NCBI RefSeq assembly: GCF_010095445.2
Contig: NZ_WFGV02000041.1
Coordinates: 1 to 55,543 of the forward strand
Direction: 5' to 3'
Source of the DNA: Pseudomonas sp. TNT3
GTDB lineage: Bacteria; Pseudomonadota; Gammaproteobacteria; Pseudomonadales; Pseudomonadaceae
Length of the DNA stretch: 55,543 nucleotides
Shown: positions 23,661 through 31,185 of the stretch, piece by piece
Position numbering within the stretch: the stretch's first letter is position 1
Layout: each line of letters starts with the position of its first letter
Translations under genes and position numbers: made by a program
The notes under the pieces: generated by a model
Told to the model about the DNA's origin: nothing
Seen by the model: the letters and a program-made list of their open reading frames with translations, nothing else
The model's database searches: none

Positions 23661-24041
23661 CTAAGCCATCTGGCTGTCCAGCAATTGCCCCTGAGGTGTC
23701 CGGCTCCCGCCGTTCTCCGCCACCATCTGGCCTTGCGGCGTACGGCTCGAACCGTCTGCGGCAACCATTTGCCCTTGCGGCGTACGGCTCGAACCGTCTG
23801 CGGCAACCATTTGCCCTTGCGGCGTACGGCTCGAACCGTCTGCGGCGACCATCTGCCCTTGCGGCGTACGGCTCGAACCGTCTGCGGCCAGCAAGGCGCT
23901 ACCGCCCTTCTCGGCCACTGGCGTCAGTTGAAAGCAGGTGGCACTGCCACAGGTGTTTTGTTCAACCGACGCGTTGGCGTGAGCGGCCGCGCCGGCGACG
24001 GAAAAGGCAATTGCGGTCAAATAGCGGGTGATGTTGTTCAT
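23661..24041 (-). CDS. Small exported protein with five 14-residue tandem repeats
   Basis: 126 residues. A signal peptide (cleavage after Ala-His-Ala, residue 22) is followed by a short Cys-containing stretch (Cys31, Cys36) and then five repeats of the consensus Ala-Ala-Asp-Gly-Ser-Ser-Arg-Thr-Pro-Gln-Gly-Gln-Met-Val (residues 52-121); the last is diverged to Ala-Glu-Asn-Gly-Gly-Ser. The start ATG 24041 is followed directly by the signal peptide. The repeat is hydrophilic, with no Cys or aromatic residue. It shares the idea, and the Ala-Glu-x-Gly-Ser-x-Arg core, with the repeat protein at 33347. It precedes dipZ and follows DUF2790 on the same strand. Function unknown. Confidence 0.8.
   Translation of the reverse strand: MNNITRYLTAIAFSVAGAAAHANASVEQNTCGSATCFQLTPVAEKGGSALLAADGSSRTPQGQMVAADGSSRTPQGQMVAADGSSRTPQGQMVAADGSSRTPQGQMVAENGGSRTPQGQLLDSQMA
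23679..23888 (-). repeat. Tandem 42-bp coding repeats, five copies
   Basis: Five 42-base units, in frame within the exported protein. Three central units are almost identical at the nucleotide level (GGCGTACGGCTCGAACCGTC recurs), while the terminal unit is diverged, a pattern of recent expansion. Confidence 0.9.
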
Positions 24042-24084
24042 GGCGTTCTTCCTGTTGAAAAAGGGTAATGGGTGATCGCGAGAC

Positions 24085-24348
24085 TCAGTTGTCTTCCTGG
24101 CAGCCGTCAGCAAATTTGCGGTAGTCCAGGACCTTGGTTTTGCCTTGGGAATCCAGGTAGGTCAGTTGGGCGTTGACGATCCCGCAGGAAGGCGTGGCGT
24201 CCTGCTTCATCGAGATCACTTTCTTGATGTCCAGGTGGGTGCCGTAGGTGTAAGTTTCAGGGGTGACATCGGCTTCGGCACGGGCCGACAGGGTGCAGAT
24301 GTTCAGGGCGGCAAACAGGCAAGCGGCGTAGATGGCTTTGGTGTTCAT
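24085..24348 (-). CDS. DUF2790 family exported protein
   Basis: 87 residues with a signal peptide (cleavage near Ala-Arg-Ala, 22-24). The mature domain shows the DUF2790 pattern: Tyr-Thr-Tyr-Gly-x-x-Leu-Asp-Ile-x-Lys-Val-Ile-Ser, a conserved Cys in Ser-Cys-Gly-Ile-Val, a Tyr-Leu-Asp-Ser-Gln-Gly turn and Asp-Gly-Cys near the end, so one disulfide is likely. The family is confined mostly to pseudomonads and its role is unknown. GAGGAAACC precedes the ATG. It is the first gene of the minus-strand unit, divergent from the response regulator, with candidate binding sites between. Confidence 0.85.
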   Translation of the reverse strand: MNTKAIYAACLFAALNICTLSARAEADVTPETYTYGTHLDIKKVISMKQDATPSCGIVNAQLTYLDSQGKTKVLDYRKFADGCQEDN

Positions 24349-24499
24349 GGCGGTTTCCTCAAGGCTTCAATGGGTCAATCGTTCTATTGAGCCGAGGCGG
24401 TTTGGTTTGCCTCGATGGAACCCATTAAAAGCCCGTGAGGTATCCCCTCTGTGTCGAAAACCGGCGTGGATTAATCCCTACGTATCTGAACCGCCTCTT

Positions 24500-24585
24500 G
24501 ATACACAGCGATACAAACCCCCTGAAAATCGGGATTTTTACGTCCGCGTGTATCCGTCCACAGGCCGGATACACTGCAATACAAA
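24500..24585. promoter_or_regulatory. Repeated GATACA-type sites between DUF2790 and the response regulator gene
   Basis: GATACACAGCGATACAAA (24500-24517) and GATACACTGCAATACAAA (24568-24585) match at 16 of 18 positions. In addition, GTGTATCC (24548-24555) is the inverted counterpart of GGATACAC (24567-24574). The arrangement suits an OmpR-family regulator controlling both divergent units. The rest of the 306-base gap shows no other feature. Confidence 0.65.
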
Positions 24586-24654
24586 GGGCAGAAGTCGCGC
24601 GGGCGAAGGCTCGATAGACTGCGCGACATTCCCTATTCACAGAGGCCTGGCCCC

Positions 24655-25395
24655 ATGGAACACGTTGATCACATTCTGATCGTCGACGACGACCGCGAGA
24701 TTCGCGAGCTGGTTGGCAACTACCTGAAGAAGAACGGCCTGCGCACCACCGTCGTCGCCGATGGCCGGCAGATGCGCTCGTTCCTCGAGTCCACGCCGGT
24801 GGACCTGATCGTGCTCGACATCATGATGCCGGGCGACGACGGCCTGACGCTGTGCCGCGAATTGCGCGCCGGTAAACACAAGGCCACTCCGGTGCTGATG
24901 CTCACCGCCCGCAACGATGAAACCGACCGCATCATTGGTCTGGAAATGGGCGCCGACGATTACCTGGTCAAACCGTTCGCCGCCCGTGAGTTGCTCGCGC
25001 GAATCAGCGCCGTGCTGCGCCGCACGCGAATGCTGCCGCCGAACCTGGTGGTGACTGAAAGTGGTCGCCTGCTGGCCTTCGGACGCTGGCGCCTGGACAC
25101 CTCGGCCCGGCATCTGCTGGATGAGGACGGCACCATGGTCGCGCTCAGTGGCGCGGAGTACCGCTTGCTTCGGGTGTTCCTCGATCATCCCCAGCGCGTG
25201 CTCAACCGGGATCAATTGCTGAACCTGACCCAGGGCCGCGACGCCGACCTGTTCGACCGTTCCATCGACTTGCTGGTCAGCCGCTTGCGTCAGCGCCTGC
25301 TGGACGATGCCCGCGAACCGGCCTACATCAAGACCGTGCGCAGTGAAGGCTATGTGTTTTCCCTGCCGGTCGAAATCATCGGGGCGCCCGCATGA
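24655..25395 (+). CDS. OmpR-family response regulator
   Basis: 246 residues: a receiver domain (about 6-120) with the acidic pocket Asp11-Asp12-Asp13, phospho-acceptor Asp55 in Val-Leu-Asp-Ile-Met-Met-Pro and Lys in Leu-Val-Lys-Pro-Phe; then a winged-helix domain (about 140-240) ending in Val-Arg-Ser-Glu-Gly-Tyr-Val-Phe. It overlaps the sensor kinase start by four bases (ATGA), so the two are translationally coupled. The divergent DUF2790/repeat protein/DipZ genes and the GATACA sites are likely targets. Similarity of context to the copper-responsive DsbRS system of P. aeruginosa is only suggestive. Confidence 0.93.
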   Translation: MEHVDHILIVDDDREIRELVGNYLKKNGLRTTVVADGRQMRSFLESTPVDLIVLDIMMPGDDGLTLCRELRAGKHKATPVLMLTARNDETDRIIGLEMGADDYLVKPFAARELLARISAVLRRTRMLPPNLVVTESGRLLAFGRWRLDTSARHLLDEDGTMVALSGAEYRLLRVFLDHPQRVLNRDQLLNLTQGRDADLFDRSIDLLVSRLRQRLLDDAREPAYIKTVRSEGYVFSLPVEIIGAPA

Positions 25396-26696
25396 GCCTG
25401 TCGATGCGTTGGCCCCGCACCCTCGCCTCGCGACTCTCGCTGATCTTTCTGATCGGGTTGATCCTGGCGCAGGGGCTGTCTTTTGGTGTGCAGTACTACG
25501 AGCGTTATCAGACCGCGAAAACCACCATGCTCGGCAACCTGGAAACCGACGTGTCGACCTCCATCGCGATTCTCGACCGCCTGCCCGCCGACGAGCGTGC
25601 CGGCTGGTTGCAACAACTGAATCGGCGCAACTACCAGTACCTGCTTAACGAAGGCTCGACGGGCGAACCGATGCACGACTCGCCGATGGCCATGACCTCG
25701 ATCAAGGAAGCCATCGGCAAGGATTATCCGATGACTTACAGCGATATTCCCGGCCCGCAAAAACACTTCCAGGTGCACCTGAAGCTGGCGGATGGCAACC
25801 CGGTGACCATTGACGTGCGACCGGCGATGGTGCCGTTGTCGCCGTGGCTGCCGATGGTGCTGACAGGCCAGCTGGCGTTGCTGATTTTGTGCACGTGGCT
25901 GGCCGTGAGGATCGCCATTCGTCCCCTCACCCGCCTCTCGGAAGCAGTGGAAACCCTCGACCCCAACGCTCGCCCGGTCCATCTGGACGAAAAAGGCCCG
26001 ACCGAAGTCGCCCATGCAGCCAAGGCGTTCAACGCCATGCAGGCGCGCATCGCGGCCTATCTGAAAGAACGCATGCAGCTGCTGGCGGCCATTTCCCACG
26101 ACCTGCAAACCCCGATCACGCGGATGAAATTGCGTGCCGAATTCATGGACGATTCCAGCGAGAAGGACAAGCTCTGGAACGACCTCGGCGAGATCGAGCA
26201 CCTGGTGCGCGAAGGCGTCGCCTATGCGCGCAGCGTGCATGGCGCTACCGAAGAAATCTGCCGGACCAATCTGGATTCGTTCCTCGACAGCCTGGTGTTC
26301 GACTATCAGGACATGGGCAAGGACGTGTCACTGGACGGCAAAAGCGCTGCAGTGATCAACACCCGGCCCCACGCGCTGCGGCGGGTGCTGGTCAACCTGA
26401 CGGACAACGCCCTGAAGTTTGCCGGTGCGGCGCAGCTGGAGGTGCAAGCGCAAGTGGATGGCAGCCTGTCGGTGAAAGTCATGGACCGGGGGCCGGGCAT
26501 CGCCGAGGCAGAACTCGCCCACGTGCTGGAACCGTTCTACCGCGTGGAAAACTCGCGCAATCGCAGCACCGGTGGCACGGGCCTGGGCCTGGCGATTGCC
26601 CAGCAACTGGCGCTGGCATTGGGTGGGTCGCTGACCTTGAGTAATCGTGAAGGGGGTGGATTGTGTGCGGAGCTTCGGCTCCCGACGGGTCAGTGA
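25392..26696 (+). CDS. Membrane sensor histidine kinase
   Basis: 434 residues. TM1 is about 17-34, followed by a periplasmic loop of about 115 residues with few Cys or His, TM2 about 153-173, a HAMP domain (174-228), the phospho-acceptor His236 in Ile-Ser-His-Asp-Leu-Gln-Thr-Pro-Ile-Thr, and a C-terminal ATPase domain with Asn-Ala-Leu-Lys-Phe, Asp-Arg-Gly-Pro-Gly-Ile and Gly-Thr-Gly-Leu-Gly-Leu-Ala. It is the partner of the upstream response regulator. The signal is unknown. Confidence 0.93.
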   Translation: MSLSMRWPRTLASRLSLIFLIGLILAQGLSFGVQYYERYQTAKTTMLGNLETDVSTSIAILDRLPADERAGWLQQLNRRNYQYLLNEGSTGEPMHDSPMAMTSIKEAIGKDYPMTYSDIPGPQKHFQVHLKLADGNPVTIDVRPAMVPLSPWLPMVLTGQLALLILCTWLAVRIAIRPLTRLSEAVETLDPNARPVHLDEKGPTEVAHAAKAFNAMQARIAAYLKERMQLLAAISHDLQTPITRMKLRAEFMDDSSEKDKLWNDLGEIEHLVREGVAYARSVHGATEEICRTNLDSFLDSLVFDYQDMGKDVSLDGKSAAVINTRPHALRRVLVNLTDNALKFAGAAQLEVQAQVDGSLSVKVMDRGPGIAEAELAHVLEPFYRVENSRNRSTGGTGLGLAIAQQLALALGGSLTLSNREGGGLCAELRLPTGQ

Positions 26697-26704
26697 ACCT
26701 CACA

Positions 26705-26845
26705 CCCCCTGTAGCAGCTGGCGAAGCCTGCGTTCGGCTGCGCAGCAGTCGTAAATCCTGTAGTCGCGGTGCTCCAGATATACCTAACACGCAATTCGAC
26801 GACTGCTGCGCAGCCGAACGCAGGCTTCGCCAGCTGCTACAGGGG
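26705..26845. repeat. REP doublet, CTGTAGCAGCTGGCG class
   Basis: CCCCTGTAGCAGCTGGCGAA and its reverse complement, with inner TTCGGCTGCGCAGCAGTCG / CGACTGCTGCGCAGCCGAA arms. It closely resembles the element at 17043-17183. It lies between convergent genes just after the kinase stop. Confidence 0.9.
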
Positions 26846-26907
26846 TTATGTGTCGCGGAGAAGGTAGGTGTCAGGTTCGGGATTGTGAGTCGCGGTGAAG
26901 GCAGGTA

Positions 26908-27600
26908 TCAGCCCTGGGGTTTCGCGTTACGCCCGCGCACAAACTCGTTGGCCTTGTACGTCAGCTGATCCAGATGTCGATCACGCTGTTTCTCCGCGTC
27001 AACCATCGCCCGCTTGCCATGCAGTTGCAGCAGGTAGGTGTGGATCTGCCGCACCTCCAGCGAACTGTAGATCGGTCCCACATCCAGCAACCCCATCAAC
27101 CCGTCACTGCTATGGTCACGGGTGTTCATCAGCACCTGGGTGCCGCGCACACCCACCACCTGAAAGCCCATGGACTCGAACCACGGCACTTTCGCCACGG
27201 CGCACGTCAGCTCGGCGTGCGGGTAACGGCCGACCATTTCGCGCAGCATCCGCCGGGCCACACCCTGGCGTCGATGGTTAGCGTGAACCGCCATGTAAGC
27301 CACGCCGCACGCCTCGGGATCGTCCTGAATCGGCAGGTACAACAGGAAACCAATGACCTGTTCCGGATCGTCCTCGTCGGTGGCAACGAGTAACTCCACC
27401 GCAATCCCCTTCGCCCCGTTCAACGCCTCCAGGTACAGATGAACCTCAAAGCCGATCGCGTACTGGTAGACGTTGTACAGCAGGTTGCTCGGGGGGATGG
27501 CGATCATGCTGATGTCGGTCAGGTTGTCGACGACCATCTGCAGGATCTGGCTGTTGAAGTGCTCGGGGCACGGGGTTTTGAAATGGGTGATCTGGGGCAT
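26908..27600 (-). CDS. GNAT-family N-acetyltransferase with C-terminal extension
   Basis: 230 residues. The GNAT core covers about 50-160 with the acetyl-CoA loop Arg-Arg-Gln-Gly-Val-Ala-Arg-Arg (about 108-115) and the Trp-Phe-Glu-Ser-Met-Gly-Phe-Gln-Val motif. A C-terminal tail of about 60 residues is charged and helical, and is not part of the usual fold. Substrate unknown. It is apparently a single-gene unit; the 268 bases upstream to the yceI-like gene hold its promoter and no other feature I can identify. Confidence 0.85.
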   Translation of the reverse strand: MPQITHFKTPCPEHFNSQILQMVVDNLTDISMIAIPPSNLLYNVYQYAIGFEVHLYLEALNGAKGIAVELLVATDEDDPEQVIGFLLYLPIQDDPEACGVAYMAVHANHRRQGVARRMLREMVGRYPHAELTCAVAKVPWFESMGFQVVGVRGTQVLMNTRDHSSDGLMGLLDVGPIYSSLEVRQIHTYLLQLHGKRAMVDAEKQRDRHLDQLTYKANEFVRGRNAKPQG

Positions 27601-27868
27601 TGTGGTGTTTGACTCTGGGGCGGGCGTGTTCGCTGGGGGTGCCTATCATAACGCGCTGGGCGTGGGTGGTGGGTCAGCGAGTGTTTTGCCGCCATCAGCC
27701 CCCCAGTTGATCGGGGTACATCAGCAGGAGATTAGTCGACTGTCAGGCCGCCATCGCTACCAGTGCGCCATTGATATGACGAGGTTGGCGAGACGGAAAC
27801 TGCCCGGATTACGGAACAGTCCATCCAGATTGAGCTCTGCAGCAGAGCAAGCGGCAAAAAGCCTGTGA

Positions 27869-28438
27869 TCAATGCTCCGGCGCCACGACCCGAAACTTGA
27901 TATCGATGTCCTTGGACACCACGGTGTCCGCCCACTCCCCTTCGCCGATCCTGAAGTGGTCGCGCTTGAGCACAAACTCACCGTTGAACAGCCCGATGCC
28001 ACTCTCGGGCTTCAGCTCAACCAACACCTGCACTTCACGGGTCATGCCCCTCAACGTCAGATTGCCTTTGACGGCATAGCGGTTATCGCCCAGGTCAGTC
28101 ACCTGGGTCGACTCGAAAATGCCTTGGGGAAAGTCAGCGGTGTTGAACCAGGCAGGCTTCTGCAATTCGGTATTGGCGTCTTCACTGCCCGCGTCAATGC
28201 TGGCCATGTCGATGACCAGTTTGGTGTGCGCTGCGGCCAGGTTGGCGGTGTCGAAATCCAGGGTGGCTTCGAATTTGCCAAACGTGCCGTACACCTCGGA
28301 GCCCATCTGGTTGAACGTGAAACTGATCTGGCTCGCGGTGGGGTTTACGCGGGTGTATTCGGTGGCGCCGGCGAGCGGCGTAATGCCCAGCATCAGAGCC
28401 ATTGCCCAGGCGGCGGAACGCGGGAAGCGAGAGATCAT
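27869..28438 (-). CDS. YceI-family periplasmic lipid-binding protein
   Basis: 189 residues with a signal peptide (cleavage after Ala-Gly-Ala, about 24) and the YceI lipocalin-like beta-barrel: Ser-Gln-Ile-Ser-Phe-Thr-Phe-Asn near the start, Gly-x-Phe-Gly-Lys-Phe, Thr-Leu-Arg-Gly-Met-Thr-Arg and Phe-Val-Leu-Lys-Arg-Asp-His-Phe. Related proteins bind polyisoprenoids or amphiphiles. The start 28438 follows a signal-peptide start; the longer frame adds a hydrophilic tail and is rejected. Confidence 0.9.
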   Translation of the reverse strand: MISRFPRSAAWAMALMLGITPLAGATEYTRVNPTASQISFTFNQMGSEVYGTFGKFEATLDFDTANLAAAHTKLVIDMASIDAGSEDANTELQKPAWFNTADFPQGIFESTQVTDLGDNRYAVKGNLTLRGMTREVQVLVELKPESGIGLFNGEFVLKRDHFRIGEGEWADTVVSKDIDIKFRVVAPEH

Positions 28439-28596
28439 GTGATTCTCCGGCCGGGGCTCTGCTGACCGATTCAAGGCCGTGCAGATCAGCACGGCAACAG
28501 GTGGACTAAAGCAAAGAACGGCGGGTTATTCCACTCGAAGCGCAGACTTCCGACCACCTGTCGGGGGGCGTTTTGGGGGCCGCTTCGCTGCCCAGC

Positions 28597-28745
28597 GCGA
28601 GCAAGCTCGCTCGCCACAGATTTATCGACAAACCGGACTTACGCGTGCGGCCGCCGGCGCGAGCAAGCTCGCTCGCCACAGGTTTATCGACAGACCGGAC
28701 TTACGCATGCGGCCGCCGGCGCGGGCAAGCTCGCTCGTCACAGGG
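28597..28745. repeat. Tandem 62-bp repeat with GCGAGCAAGCTCGC palindrome
   Basis: Units begin at 28597, 28659 and 28721 (the third is partial), each opening with GCGAGCAAGCTCGCTCGCCA and continuing through TTTATCGACA and CGGACTTACGC to GCGGCCGCCGGC. It is a tandemly copied REP half-site with its flank, in the gap between the yceI-like start and the end of the phosphoribosyltransferase gene. Confidence 0.9.
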
Positions 28746-28762
28746 TTGGTGGGAGGCCCGAA

Positions 28763-29428
28763 CTACGCACGCGGCTGCCAGGCGCGTTGCAGCAGCCTGA
28801 TCACCTCGGCATCCGGTGTCTGGGAAAAATCCATGTACCAATGGCCGATCGACGTGAACCACTCGGGGGTGATCGGGCAAATCAGTTCGTCTACTTCGCG
28901 GCGCAGCGCTTCGGCGGTCTCCACCGGCGCCACGGGCACAGCGACGACAATGCGCGACGGCGACTGCGTCCGTACCGCGTGGATCGCCGCCCTCATCGAG
29001 GCACCTGTGGCCAGGCCATCGTCGATCAGGATCACGGCTTGATCCTTGAGTTGTACGGGTGCGCGCGTTCCCCGGTAAGCCTGCTCACGACGCAGCAGCT
29101 CCCGGGTTTCCCGAGCGACCACGGCCTGGAACGCCGCCCGGTCAATCGGGTGAAACTGCAAGGCATGATCGTTGAGAATCTGAATACCGCCGCTGGCAAT
29201 GGCCCCCATGGCGAGCTCTGGTTGGGACGGCACCCCGAGCTTGCGCACCAGCATCAGGTCGAGGCGAAGGTTGAGAGCCGTGGCCACCTCGTACGCAACC
29301 GGAACACCGCCTCGGGGTAAGGCGAGGACGATGACATCGGGCCTGTCCGCGTAATGGCGCAGCGGTTCTGTCAGGCGTCTGCCGGCCGCTGCCCGGTCCT
29401 GCAAAATGAGTGGCGATGAGGGACTCAC
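28763..29428 (-). CDS. Phosphoribosyltransferase-domain protein
   Basis: 221 residues from GTG 29428, chosen because GGAGGTG lies 6 bases upstream; the longer frame would start inside the ribosome binding site. The PRPP-binding motif is Val-Ile-Leu-Ile-Asp-Asp-Gly-Leu-Ala-Thr-Gly-Ala-Ser (about 138-150), and Ala-Leu-Pro-Arg-Gly-Gly-Val-Pro-Val and Arg-Lys-Leu-Gly-Val-Pro are also typical. This subgroup of stand-alone type I phosphoribosyltransferase-fold proteins has no assigned substrate. It lies downstream of the MATE gene on the same strand (93-base gap). Confidence 0.85.
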   Translation of the reverse strand: MSPSSPLILQDRAAAGRRLTEPLRHYADRPDVIVLALPRGGVPVAYEVATALNLRLDLMLVRKLGVPSQPELAMGAIASGGIQILNDHALQFHPIDRAAFQAVVARETRELLRREQAYRGTRAPVQLKDQAVILIDDGLATGASMRAAIHAVRTQSPSRIVVAVPVAPVETAEALRREVDELICPITPEWFTSIGHWYMDFSQTPDAEVIRLLQRAWQPRA

Positions 29429-29521
29429 TTGAACACCTCCCCAGGCGATCACGCCTGTCGGTTCACCTCATGGGGTCACGCTGGATTGTCGATCCGAAAG
29501 GAGTCGGCATCAACCTCAGCG

Positions 29522-30880
29522 CTACACCAACCGCTCGATCTTGCGATGCTTCCAGACGAAGGTGTAGTAGGTCGTCTGCAACGCCAGCATCCCCAGATAC
29601 GCCACTGGAAACGCCATCCACACCCCTTGCAAACCGAACTGCGCATCGAGCAGATACGCCACCGGCAACTGCACCAGCAGCACGCACACAATCGAAATCG
29701 CCATCGGCACCAGCACCGTGCCGCTGGCGCGCATGATGCCGCCGATGATCGCCTGGAAGCCGAATACCAGCAGGCTCCAGAGCATGATGTGCAGCAAGTG
29801 CTCGGCCGTTACCTGGGTCGCATCTTCGGTGAGGAACAGGCCCAGCAACCAGTGCGATAACAGATAACCCAGCAGCACCAAACCACCGGTCAGGCACACG
29901 TTGATCCAAAGCCCGGTGCGCAGGATCGGCCCCAGGCGTTCAACGCGCCCTGCCCCAATGGCCTGAGCGCCGAGGATCGATGCGGTGATCGCAATCGACA
30001 AGGCTGGAAACTGCACGTAATTGACGATCTGCGTCACCGCCCCATACGCCGCCGTCGCCTGGGAACCGTGCTGATTCACCAATGCCAGAATCACCAGTTC
30101 CGACAGGGACAACACCACCATCTGCAATCCCGTTGGCAGGCCGATGCGCAGCACCTTGCCGAGAATCACCCGGTCCAGGCGCATCGCGGCAAACATCTCC
30201 CGGTCCGGGGCCAATGGATGCCCCCTGGAAACCAACCGCCACGCCAACCAGCCCATCGCCGCCAGGTTACCCGCCAACCCGGCATAGGCCGCGCTCTGAA
30301 TCCCCATCGGAGGCAACCCCAACCACCCGCGAATCAGCGCCGGCGTCAGCGCCAACCCGATACAGGTCGATACCAGCAAGGCCACCAACGGCGACAACGT
30401 ATCGCTCACCCCACGCAGCAACTGGGTGAACAGCACGTAGACCAACAGCGACGGCATGATCCACATCATCACGTGAGCGTAGGCCACGGCATCGTCCAGC
30501 ACGTCCACCGGCGTGCCCAAACCCTGCAAGGCCGGTCGCGCAAACACACTGCCAAGCACCGCAGCGGTCAGGCCGATCATGGCACCCAGCAACAGCGTGG
30601 TGCCGGCGATGGCTTTGACCATGTGCAGCTCCCGCGCCCCCCAGGCCTGGCCGATCAGCACGCTCGCGCCGGCGCCAAGGCCGATGACCAGGGCGATGAA
30701 GAAGAAGACGATGGGAAACATGCCCGACACCGCGGCGAGCGCCTGGGTACCGAGCATTTGGCCGATGTAGATACTGTTGATCGTGCCCGACATGGATTGC
30801 AGGAAATTGGAGAGCACCATGGGGGCGAGGAAAAGGAGGTAGGTTTTCCAGAGGGGGATGGGCTGGGCGGGAGTTTGCAT
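29522..30880 (-). CDS. MATE-family multidrug/Na+ antiporter
   Basis: 452 residues with about twelve membrane segments in two homologous halves. The first half has Pro-Met-Val-Leu-Ser-Asn-Phe and Gly-Gln-Met-Leu-Gly near the N-terminus and Gly-Ala-Gly-Ala-Ser-Val-Leu-Ile-Gly-Gln-Ala-Trp-Gly-Ala; the matching loop in the second half reads Ile-Leu-Gly-Ala-Gln-Ala-Ile-Gly-Ala-Gly. It is a NorM/DinF-like exporter of cationic compounds. No regulator is adjacent. Confidence 0.92.
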   Translation of the reverse strand: MQTPAQPIPLWKTYLLFLAPMVLSNFLQSMSGTINSIYIGQMLGTQALAAVSGMFPIVFFFIALVIGLGAGASVLIGQAWGARELHMVKAIAGTTLLLGAMIGLTAAVLGSVFARPALQGLGTPVDVLDDAVAYAHVMMWIMPSLLVYVLFTQLLRGVSDTLSPLVALLVSTCIGLALTPALIRGWLGLPPMGIQSAAYAGLAGNLAAMGWLAWRLVSRGHPLAPDREMFAAMRLDRVILGKVLRIGLPTGLQMVVLSLSELVILALVNQHGSQATAAYGAVTQIVNYVQFPALSIAITASILGAQAIGAGRVERLGPILRTGLWINVCLTGGLVLLGYLLSHWLLGLFLTEDATQVTAEHLLHIMLWSLLVFGFQAIIGGIMRASGTVLVPMAISIVCVLLVQLPVAYLLDAQFGLQGVWMAFPVAYLGMLALQTTYYTFVWKHRKIERLV

Positions 30881-31185
30881 TGAATGGAAGTCCGGTCCGA
30901 CTACGGGAGGAGATTCTAAAGTAAAGTTTCAGAAACAAGATACGCATTGAATGAATAGAGTGGCGCTGATACGAGCATTTTCGCCAGAGCCGTCGCGGCA
31001 CAATTTTAGGTATCAACTCTCGCTTTATCGCGTCTACCGGATCGGGTAGCACGCTCGACTCCGGCCCGTCTTGCTAGATCGATAACATCCATTCATAAAA
31101 ATACGCGATCCGAATGAGCGATTTCAACAAGCTTCAGCGGGCGAACACCTATTAAATAACGCCAAGAACAACGCTAGGTAACAAC
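30881..31185. other. Intergenic region opening a low-GC segment
   Basis: About 305 bases between divergent genes. Composition falls from the high GC of the MATE gene to AT-rich before the orphan gene at 31186. I searched by eye for hrp-box, sigma-54 and long palindromic elements and found none. AGGTAA precedes the orphan gene start. Confidence 0.5.

Noticed and set aside
28597..28745. CRISPR array
   Set aside because: The repeated unit is contiguous with no unique spacers of constant length, and no cas gene is present.
30881..31185. hrp box upstream of the orphan gene
   Set aside because: No GGAACC or matching CCAC half was found, so the type III effector idea has no promoter support.
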